Below, piece after piece: positions 10,531 through 19,729 of a stretch of 64,000 bases of DNA (position 1 is the first letter of the stretch; the number at the start of each line of letters is the position of its first letter). Under the pieces are notes generated by a model. It did not search any database, had not been told where the DNA came from, and worked only from the letters and a program-made list of their open reading frames with translations. Location: contig OX485806.1 of NCBI GenBank assembly GCA_950295325.1, forward strand, positions 7,814,001-7,878,000, written 5' to 3'. The position numbers and the translations under genes are program-made. This DNA comes from Polytrichum commune. Taxonomy: Eukaryota > Streptophyta > Polytrichopsida > Polytrichales > Polytrichaceae.

Positions 10531-10635
10531 TCATGCAGGGACTCCCCTGCTAATGCAGCATCGTCATCTTACAGTTCCATCGACACAAAAGCTCTGAATC
10601 TTCAATCAACACACTCGATTTAGTCCACATCGATC

Positions 10636-12517
10636 ATGGCCCGATCACCCGGATTGACATCCCCAAAGAATGGGGTGGCATTGGCAGTGGCGGTAACGAT
10701 GTGTCTGGTGGCATCGGCAGTAGCCTCCGGAAAATGGTTCGACCGTCTCTACGTGGTGGTGTTCGAGAACACGGACTACTCGGTCGCCATCGCCGACCCC
10801 AACTTCAACAAATGGGCGCAGAAGGGTAAACTCCTCACGAACTACCACGCAGTCTCTCACCCTTCCCAGCCCAACTACATCTCCACCATCGCTGGATCCA
10901 CTCTCGGGATCACCGACGACAACGTGCACAACCTCCCGAACAAGAATCTCGTCGACCTGCTGGAGGCCAAGCCGATCTCGTGGAAGTCGTATAACGAGGA
11001 TTACACCGGGGTGTGTAACCTGGCTGCTACCATCGGGTCGGCTGTGTGCCCCAACCAGAGCGTGAAGTCGAGCAAGACCGCACTGTACGCCCGGAAGCAT
11101 AACCCTTTCATCTCCATGATCGATATACAGCACACCACGTCGCGGTGTGCAAAGATTGTTTCCGGCGCCCAGCTGACAACTGATAAGACCAACAACGCCA
11201 TCCCCCAGTTCAGCTACTATGGTAATCAATTAACAACAACTTCTCCCTTCCTCCGTGCCATCTGTGTTCCAAACCGGTTCGAAGGAATATGGTATACATT
11301 TTTAGATAACAATTCGGGAGTACTGCTGATGAGATCCATCCACTACACTATATACGATTGTATATTTCCTGATTTAGTGTGGCATTACAATTGATGTATC
11401 GTGTTGATGATATTTTCGAGTCGCGACATGAATTCTTTGTTTAAGTAGCAGCAAGACTCCCATGTCCCCTTCTCTGGTTGGGCTGGGTTGGGTTGGCGCA
11501 GGTAACTGCAAGATTGTTGCCCGGGTCGATTGATCACGGATACTGTGGGCCACACTAAATCAGATGATTAGTGTAGTGAAACTTTGATCCTTTCTTAGCC
11601 TTTTTATAAGGACCCAAACAAGTTATTAACATTTGCATTCTTTGGGGGCCTGGTATCACCACCGACGTCTTCATGTTCATTTTCCACCGGATAGAATCAG
11701 ACTATAAAATTGGGATTATTCTAATAATGATTGAGTTGAGAGCCGCTAGTGATAATCACTTGTTTGATTGTGCTCATGTTGTTGAATGTCTTGTAGCTTT
11801 CCATCATCACAATACTGGACAGTGATTTTGGAACAGAGGAGTACATACACCTACTTGTGACCCTCGTCCAAAAAGCAGCAAACCCAATAGATTCTTGCCA
11901 GAAATGAATGAGCATGGTCTGCACATGATGAGAGCAGGCCAGGGTCGAATTTGGACACATCTGTGATCATGCATTGATCAACACTTCGATTAAAATCCAT
12001 AGTTCCGTAGTGGCATATTGAGATATGTCGAAGTTGATGCGCCTGCCTCTTTCAATTTATACCAACAAGCTGAAGCAACAAATAATAATATGTTGAGACC
12101 GGTACACTGCTACTTAATATAAGAACTTACTGTGGCCATGAATTGCTTGTACTTACAGTGCCCAACCAGTGCAACGACGGGCACGACACCGGCGTCACTT
12201 ACGCGGGCAAGTTTCTGGACACGTGGATGAGCAGCACCTTCACTGGGGACGCCATCAGCGGCCGCACATTGGTGGTCATCATCTTCGACGAAAACTCTGG
12301 CACTGCCGGCAACCAGGTGTATGCGGCTCTGATTCCGTTCGGCACCATGAATGTAGTGGTCAACAGCACGGACAACACCAATTTCGACCACTACTCTCTG
12401 CTCAAGACTATCGAGCAGAACTGGAGTCTCGGCAACCTGGGCACAAATGATGTCAGTGCTGTGCCCTTCAACTTTCCCTTATTGGAGACAATTCGTTTCG
12501 CATTGGTCGAAGATTAG
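10636..12517 (+). CDS. Secreted acid phosphatase / phosphoesterase family protein
   Basis: Exons are 10636-11221 and 12159-12517, separated by a 937-bp GT-AG intron. The junction codon GTG gives FSYY-VPNQCNDGHDT. The product is 314 aa. Residues 1-31 look like a signal peptide: hydrophobic VALAVAVTMCLVASAVA followed by SG. Phosphoesterase-family (PF04185) landmarks are VVFEN (E44-N45), SHPSQPNY (about 74-81), NDGHDT (201-206) and VVIIFDEN (D239-E240). E/N near the N-terminus and D/E near the C-terminus are the metal-ligand pairs known in this superfamily. The length matches the short acid phosphatases of fungi and bacteria, not the roughly 500-aa plant non-specific phospholipases C. Expected role: phosphate release from extracellular or vacuolar phosphomonoesters. 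The codons favour C/G at third positions much more than neighbouring genes do. Polyadenylation-type AATAAA motifs are at 12573 and 12684. Confidence 0.8.
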
Positions 12518-13287
12518 TCACTTAGTTAGTTGGTACTGATTCCTGATTAGTAACAGAAGCTTCTACTCGCAGAATAAAAGACAGCATCTCGCTCACTGTG
12601 TATGTGAGTGTGTATATGTTGTGTGTGTACAGCAAGTGCGTGTCTGCACTGTAGGCAGTTGTGAGCAAGTTGATCATTGTCTGAATAAAGAGCTTGAGTA
12701 TATTTCAGGATGTCATGTGTACGTGTGAGTTGTTTCTTTATCGAATTTGTATACTGTAAATGTTGTTGTATTCAATATCCCTAGGCTTGCTTGCATTGGT
12801 CACATAAACGAATGCAATTAGAAACAAATGAATGAATAATAAGCTATGTATGCTTGTATTCATTGATGGATCACAGTGATCATCGCAGATTAGCTCGACA
12901 GGTACAGTACCCATGATGCAGTGAATTTGATGCTTGGCTTGGTATTCCCAGCTTTCCAATTGATTTCATAAGTTCAGAATAAGTCAAGAGACTCGATGTT
13001 CATTACGTTGGCAATCGTCTCTCACCATGCACTAATAACTGTTAGTTGTAAAACTCAGTGGACATATTCTCAAAATCTGAAATTTTTGGTTGCTTCGATA
13101 CCATGGGCGGATCTTTCAAAGCACAGCCTCTAGTATGCCTAAATTTCATGCGAGGTATGTTAATCCTCAGTGCTTACTTGAATGTTATGCTATTAAAATA
13201 TTGAATGCAGGAAATTAAATATCTAATATTTAATATTACATATATAGACAGAATTAGACATTGAGTAATGAACATATATTCAAAAAC
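12518..13287. other. Phosphatase 3' flank, no gene
   Basis: The likely 3' UTR contains a GT-rich stretch (about 12595-12640). The segment CCCTAGGCTTGCTTGCATTGG at about 12779 recurs at about 13385, right after the phosphatase exon fragment. The two copies share TTCAGAAT-AGTCA-GAGACTCGAT further on. The segment 12838-12965 is present only in the first copy. Confidence 0.6.
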
Positions 13288-13390
13288 AACTGGAGTTACT
13301 TGGTGCTCAAATCCATGGAGCAGAAGTGGGTTCTCAGGAACCTGGGCTCAAATAATGTCACTACCGTTATGCCCTTCCAACTTTCCCTAG
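13288..13390 (+). pseudogene. Fragment of a phosphatase last exon (tandem duplicate relic)
   Basis: One frame reads YLVLKSMEQKWVLRNLGSNN and continues VTTVMPF. It aligns without gaps to the end of the intact phosphatase, YSLLKTIEQNWSLGNLGTND followed by VSAVPF. It is followed by the same CCCTAGGCTTGCTTGCATTGG segment found downstream of the intact gene, so it is a duplicated 3' end and not a chance match. No upstream exon or catalytic motif is seen near it. Confidence 0.8.
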
Positions 13391-14429
13391 GCTTGCTTGC
13401 ATTGGTCATATGAATTATGCAGCGCCTAGAAACACATGAATCTCCTATTTGTTCAGAATTAGTCAGAGACTCGATTGATTAAACTATAATCTATCAGAGG
13501 TCGCCGCTGATGGAATTAATAGTGCAAATTATTGTGTTGGATCCCTTCCACAAACGGAGGATTTCAGTTGTGCATGGAACATGCATCTATATGTATGTAA
13601 GATTGCACAAAAATATGCACGGCAAAGGGATTAATATCAAACCGTTGGATAAACACTGTTTGAGTCATCCAAGGCTTGAGGGCTGTCGCAAAGGGTTCGA
13701 ACACCATCCACAATGTCATCCCTCCTGCCATACATAGTTGACATCAATACCGAGTGCCAATTTGGCAAAGCCCATTGATGGACTAAGAAGCTAGATTTGC
13801 TGAGAATGGAAATATCTTTTGGATATTGAGAAAGTTCTTGAAGGGAGATTGCTCACTGCCTTGAAGGCTACCTCTCATGGACTACAAGTTCATCCCCCAC
13901 TATAGAATTGTTCCTCAATGTGATGCTGTGCAAATATCTACAGCATTATATCCACCCTTCCTTGAGGTGCGGTAGTCCTCAATCTGCCGAAAACCAAATT
14001 ACGTAGGAACATTTGAACGCATGTGGATGGCCAGCACAGTGATTTTCTTTTGGTGAATGTCAATATTACCAAGGATGACAAGATTCGCCATCAGGAAATT
14101 CATGCATACAGTTCAGATATTTTTAGCATCGATTTCACCACTATGTTTCAACCTCGACGGTTCCTAAGTTGGAAGAGGATCCAAAACCCTTCAAATAGTT
14201 TCTTTTACACAAAAGATACAGGACATAACATAGATTTATGAAGTGAGCACCAGCCATCATGAACAAATTCAACCACATTCAACCACAAAACATAAGAGGT
14301 TGACACCTGAATCTAATTTGAAATCTCTGGGAACTACATTCCTCACTTCTACAAGGAAAAAGACAACAACTGTACTTAGGTCAATTGACCACATTTCCAC
14401 GGCTTAGAAACAAACTCGAATGATACTTC
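13391..14429. other. Intergenic, nothing recognised
   Basis: The first 90 bases continue the duplicated phosphatase 3' flank. The rest has short open frames without family resemblance and no repeats that I can identify. Confidence 0.6.
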
Positions 14430-15017
14430 GATTCAACTTCCACATTTCTGAGTGAACTTAAATCTCTAAGTAGTTTAAATCGAGTGGTAAATCGAGTGTC
14501 TAACACTAATTGTCATTTGATTAGTACTTTGATTAGTACTGGTTATACTTTGATTAGTACAAACCATCACTCTGAAAAGACATTACCTTGTGTAACTCCA
14601 ATTTGTGATGCACTTAATCAGATGCAAAGGGCTATGCATAACAGTTTGTTGAAGGTTTAGTTAAAAACATGAATTTTTTTGTGTAGAACTCTGGAAGAGC
14701 TTCTAAACACATACAGATCCAAAGCAAACCATCTACTATTCACATCTGGTAATCCATGACCTTTGTAATTTTCTCTCTTTTGTTTTCAAACAGTCAGGAC
14801 AAAGATGGTTCAAGGATTAAGGAAAGCTTCCGAATTGTTTAGCATCCATGGCTAATTTCTGGTCCAATTGAAATCCGGTTACCAGTATATGGAATCAACT
14901 GAAGGATAATACCCAAAATACTTATAACTCCAGGGACCCGGTCAATATCGAGAAGAACATGAAAATGTTCTCCTCTGCCATATGATCTTGTTTTAGCATA
15001 CTCCAGCTTACGCAAAC
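14430..15017 (+). repeat. Composite repeat, blocks C-A (copy 2, left of the hAT insertion)
   Basis: Block C (14430-14515) is followed by a short TTTGATTAGTACT repeat and then block A (14543-15012). Both are nearly identical to 3548-3630 and 2817-3285. Block order is permuted relative to copy 1. Block A is directly followed by the left TSD of the hAT element. Confidence 0.85.
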
Positions 15018-15534
15018 CAATGTCCGGGGAGAACCGGTATTTAGTGTAATGGCGGCCGGTTGGTTTTGTGAAAAGTCCGGTTAAATTGGGAAAGTGGAGG
15101 ATGTGAAACCGGTGCTTAAAAAAAAAAATCGGATTTCAACCGGCAACCATTTTGAGGAGGAGGAATTTTATCCGGATGAATTGTGAAATAGGCGGATTTC
15201 ATCCGGTATGATTCATCTAGGGCCGGATATCATTTGGTAGACTAGTTCTACCGTTCTAGGGTTTAGTGTCCGTTGTAGGCTACAGTGGACATTGGCCTCA
15301 GTGCTCTCTCACGCTCTCTCTCTTCTTCTGCCAACCTCCCCTCCCCTCCCCTCCCCTCCCTTGCTTTCCCTAACTTCGCACCCCCTGTTCAACCATCGCC
15401 CCTAACTTAGCACACTCCTCGGTTACACCCACTCTCACTTACTCACTTCTTAAATCATACACGGAGGCGTTGCGATCAAAGTCATTGAAGAAGAGGCATT
15501 GCGATACCATTGAAAACCAATCTGCTCTTTCAAT

Positions 15535-16092
15535 GGGTAAAGGCTTTCATTTCTTTTTTCTTTTCTGTGTATTCAACTTGGTTCTCTTAAGGTATCTGTG
15601 CATGTATCTGTAAGGTCAGATTGCTACTTTTATTTGGAAGTATTCACATAAATGTATGTGAATGATCCTGTTTGATTATGTAATGGAACTCAGCCTTAGT
15701 GAGCAGGGAGATTTTTGGGCATATTTTGTTGAGATCCTAGTATTTGCAAGTTCAACCAGTTAGGGTAAAGGCTTTCATTTCTTTTTTCTTTTCTGTGTAT
15801 TCAACTTGGTTCTCTTAAGGTATCTGTGCATGTATCTGTAAGGTCAGATTGCTACTTTTATTTGGAAGTATTCACATAAATGTATGTGAATGATCTTGTT
15901 TGATTATGTAATGGAACTCAGCCTTAGTGAGCAAGGAGATTTTTGGGCAGATTTAGTTGAGATCCTAGTGTTTGCGAATTCAACCAGGGAGATTTTTGGG
16001 CATATTTAGTTGAGATCCTAGTGTTTGCGAAGTCAACCAGGGAGATTTTTGGGCATATTTAGTTGAGATCCTAGTATTTGCGAATTCAACCA
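15535..16092 (+). repeat. Tandem repeats upstream of the hAT transposase
   Basis: A 228-bp unit starting GGGTAAAGGCTTTCATTTC occurs twice in tandem (15535-15762 and 15763-15990) with very few differences. Its last part, a unit of about 54 bp with GGGAGATTTTTGGGCATATT and GAGATCCTAGT-TTTGCGAA-TCAACCAG, is then repeated twice more up to about 16092. A diverged version of the short unit is in the MITE at 5931-6163. Confidence 0.9.
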
Positions 16093-16186
16093 GTTACATG
16101 TTCACATCCTTAGGTTTTCCTTTATGAATTTGAGGCGTATTCTATGGATTCCACATCTAATGAGGTATTGTTTTTTACAGGTTTAG

Positions 16187-18430
16187 ATGGCAGCCAACAA
16201 GAGACAAAAAACTTTGGCGGGTTTTTATCAAAAGATTTTGGAACCAACATCAGAGTTGGTTCATGTTGTGAATGACCTAAGTACATCTAACTCTACTTCA
16301 TCAAATGCTAACAACAAAGTTGCAACTGCAAGGTTACTGTGGAAAGATAAATGGTTACAAGGTTATGATTGGTTGCAATTTAATAATGAACTTGGAGTAA
16401 TGTACTGTAAAATTTGCAAGGAATCAGGAGGAAAAGGTGTTTTTGCAACATCAGGATCTACTAATTTCAAGGTTTCAGCATTGCAAGACCATGCCAACAC
16501 GGGAGAACATAAGAGGTTGTCATGGGCTACACATAGTGGAAGTAGAAAGATGGAGAAAATAGTAGTACAAACAACAAGGACTTGTGATGAAGCGCTAATG
16601 ACACTTTTCAAAACAACGCACTATGTGGGGAAAGAACTTTTCTCTTTTAGTAAGTTTCCTACCTTATGTGATTTATTGCTTTCAGTTAATGCCATCATAA
16701 CTACAAAAATGTATCATGATGATAAGGCTTGTGCGGATATGTTGATATGTATATCTAGTGTCATTCAAAGGAAAATCCTTGATAGGGTTAGAGATTCATA
16801 GTTTTTTGGCATTATGGTGGATGAATCAACTGATATTTCTGTTTTGGGACATTTGGTTGTGTTTGCTACTTTTCTTGAGGATGGTGTTCCAATGTGTGTT
16901 TTTCTAGGTTTGCTACATATTCCAGGAGGTAAGAAAAATGCTTCTATGATATATGATTTGATACCAACCTCCTTGAACCAGTGGAGTTTGGATTTGGATA
17001 AGTTTGTGGGTTTTGGATCTGATGGGGCATCTGTGATGACGGGAATTCGCAATGGAGTGGCTGCACGTTTAAAAGATAAGGTAAATCCTTTCCTTTTAAG
17101 TATTCATTGTGTTGCACATAGAACTAACCTTGCTTCTTTAGCTGCTGCAAGTAGTACATCTTGTAAAAATTTCTCTACTTTGCTTGATAATTTAATTAAT
17201 GACACTGCTTTTCACTTTAAAAGATCTAGCAAGGCAAAATCTCGTCTTAATGAGTTACAAGAAGAATTATATGATGCACAAAAATCCTTGAAAAAATATC
17301 AAAAAATCAAATGGCTGTCTAGGTGGCAGTCTATCACAACATTGTGTGATACCTTAGAAAGTGTTTTAACATATTTTCGTGATGTTGAAAATGGTGATAA
17401 TGGTCCAAGTGATGGTTCTATTTTTACAAGATTAAGGACCTTTAAACACATATATTGCTTGTATTTTTTGGTTGATATTTTATATGGTTTGTCAGTTTTG
17501 AGTAAAGTATTTCAATACAAACATGTGAATGTTAGTACTGTTGGTGCGCTTGTTAAAGCTGAAATAACTTCGATTCGCATGTTGTTTATTACTGAATCCA
17601 CTGATTTAAATGTATCAATTTTTAATGAAGAGACTGGTTATCATATAATTCCTGATTTTGGCCCTCCTAGGGGGTATTTAAAGAGGTTATCCTCTGAAAT
17701 TAGAGGAGCTAAGTATCATAATATTTTAATGATAAGGGATAGAACTGGGGCTGATTTAGAAGAAGCTATTACATTCCAAGTTTGTTTTGCTGAGGAAATT
17801 TGTAAAGGATTAGAAAACCGCTTCAAAGACAATGATATCGTGGGTTGTTTAAAGATACTAAACCCTGGAGAATTGCCTTCTAGACAGGTTGGTATGGGAA
17901 GTTGGGGTGTCCCAGAGCTAGAAAGGCTTTGTAATCATTTTGGTAAGAATTTACAGATTGATGAGAAAAAATTTTGTGCTTTGATAAATGTTGATGCTAC
18001 CAAAAGAGAATTTTTTTCCTATAAGGTACAAGCTTTTACAGAATGGCATGATAAATTTTTTAATGATGTGTGGTCTATGATAAGTTGGAATCAATCACTT
18101 CGTGGAAAATATGAGAATCTTCGTATTCTTGCAGACATTGCTAGAGTGCAATGTGTAAGCAACGCTCAATGTGAGCGTGCATTTTCTATTCAAAACTGCA
18201 TTAAAACTAAGACTCGTAATAAATTAGACACAAAACATTTAGAATGTATTATGTGTGTTTCTATGGAAGACCTTTGTGATGATCTTGATAACGTACTAAT
18301 GGAAGCCATAGCTTTGTGGAAGAACTCTACAAAGTTTAGATGGTTGTTTTCACATCCACAGAGATACCTTTCAGGGCGTTTTCCTCTTGAAAGTGAAGAT
18401 GGTACTACGGATTTTGACTCTAACAATTGA
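16187..18430 (+). pseudogene. hAT transposase with one in-frame stop
   Basis: Two open stretches, 16187-16801 (204 codons) and 16814-18430, lie in the same frame and are separated only by a TAG at 16799-16801. The N-terminal part has a TTF/BED-like zinc finger: YCKIC, then DHANTGEHKRL. After the stop comes the hAT catalytic start, GIMVDESTDIS. Then come VGFGSDGASVM and SIHCVAHRTNLA. The C-terminal dimerisation region includes RVQCVSNAQCERAFSIQNCI. This order is that of the hAT transposases related to animal ZNF862/KIAA1586-type proteins. The total is about 740 codons. The stop lies just before the first catalytic Asp, so neither half alone should be active. An unusual splice or readthrough is possible but not indicated. 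The single lesion suggests recent activity. Confidence 0.88.
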
Positions 18431-18967
18431 TGAATTTCATTTTTGTATATAGTATGGTAGGTTAGATTACTCTTTTATCATGGTGTGGCCTCAAATCTAA
18501 TATTCGGTTTTAAGACCTAGGTATGATAGAAGAGTAAATCCATGGCCATCAACTGGTTGATGGTTTACTTCAGGTTCAACTCCTGCTATGGATAAATTGT
18601 TGATCATTGTTGTTGCTTCTTGTATGTAGCAAATTGTTGATCATTGTTGTTAGAAGTTGATATCATTACATGTTATTTTTGTATGTTGATATATTCTTTG
18701 GATGTTGTTGAATGGTGTATGTTGTTTGTAGATATAATTTGCTACATTGAAAAATAAGCTTACTTATCAATGCCCAAGTTCTTGGCCGGTTGTCATTACA
18801 ATAAAGAGGAAATTAGCCGGCACTTGAAAAAAAATATAGGATATTGGCCGGTCCAAACGAATGGCAACAAGTTTGCAAGTTGCAACCGGTCAAATTCTGA
18901 AAAAACCGGTAGAAGTTGTGAAGGAGCGGATTTTAGCTGGTTGAGCTCAAAAGTCTCCCGAACCCTG

Positions 18968-19222
18968 ACGCAAATAGCACAGCGCATGCTAAAGATATCA
19001 CTGTTGAGAAACAAGGTTAAGGTTGATGAGTCTTAAATAATTTATTTTTCCCGACTAGCCACTTTTTTCTGGGATACGAAACACGAGATTAGCATGAGAT
19101 GGTTAGCAAATGCAAATCAAGGCCATAGCCACTTTCCTCACAATTTTCAAAGCTCACATAAATATCTCATTCATCCTCAAAGTGAAGATTCTTAAGCTCA
19201 TTAAATGGTCATATAGGTCCCC
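18968..19222 (+). repeat. Composite repeat, block B (copy 2, right of the hAT insertion)
   Basis: From CAAATAGCACAGCGCATGC (18971) to TCATATAGGTCCCC (19222) it is nearly identical to 3295-3546. Unlike copy 1, it continues directly into the second half of the dispersed 270-bp repeat (19148-19400). Confidence 0.85.
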
Positions 19223-19400
19223 TCAATTGTGTTGGCTAATGAACCTAGAATGGTTATCATATTTTAAGCATGTAGTCCAATCTCTTTTGAACACATTTCT
19301 CTTGATATCCATTCTTGGAGCCACCCCAAACCACATACCACTTAAATATAGGTGTCCTAATAAGAAAGTAACCGAATATGGGTTGTTCACCTTAGTAGGT
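19148..19400 (+). repeat. Dispersed ~270-bp repeat, copy at the hAT right flank
   Basis: Consensus landmarks in order: CATTAAATGGTCATATAGG, TGTTGACTATTGAGCCTAGA, TTTTGAGCACATAGTCCAAT, ACACAT-TC-T-TTGGTATC-GTTCTT, CCACATACCACTCAAATATA, and AGTAACCGAATTAGGC followed by TACCTTA. The other copies in this window are about 3481-3546 (first half only), 21750-22055, 27540-27740, 33955-34125, 39280-39535, 39690-39930 and 48350-48645. All read in the plus orientation. No TIR, poly(A) tail or coding sequence is visible, so the class is unknown. Confidence 0.8.
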
Positions 19401-19729
19401 GCTGGTGATCCTTTGGACCAGCAGTGACAAAATGCTGCTGATTTTGCCTACCTTAGGTTATTGATCTGTACATTATGGTTGGTTACGGATCAAAGACTGG
19501 TGTGAGGAAATGGTGAGAAACTCATGCAGATTCAGCTCTGGTATAACATTTCAGCAATAGATGTGGACATAAATTCAAGTTTTAATTTTTCTGCACATAT
19601 TGTTGTAGAAATCAGTGTGACCTGACATGTGCCACACATCCTCATAAGCCGGGTCCCAATTTCAGGGCCAGCCAGTAGTTGACAAATATAATAAGTGAAT
19701 TGAGCATACACTGCCTATCCTTGCACTTC

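Larger units (their letters stand above)
15018..18967 (+). mobile_element. hAT-superfamily DNA transposon, nearly complete (3.95 kb)
   Basis: Flanking 8-bp duplications are ACGCAAAC (15010-15017) and ACGCAAAT (18968-18975). The left terminus reads CAATGTCCGGGGAGAACCGG. The right terminus, reverse-complemented, reads CAGGGTTCGGGAGACTTTTG. Both ends carry many ACCGGT/CCGGTT motifs within about 200 bp, in the manner of subterminal transposase-binding sites. The 5' half contains a tandem repeat and the 3' half a hAT transposase on the plus strand. The insertion site is a repeat of which a copy without the element exists at 2817-3546. Confidence 0.9.

Noticed and set aside
12169-12450. Alternative plus- and minus-strand frames over phosphatase exon 2
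   Set aside because: They are out-of-frame shadows of the GC-rich exon. The frame chosen carries the family motifs and joins exon 1 in phase.
16187-18430. Two separate transposase genes in the hAT element
   Set aside because: Both open stretches are in one frame, separated by a single stop, and together give one complete hAT transposase order of domains.
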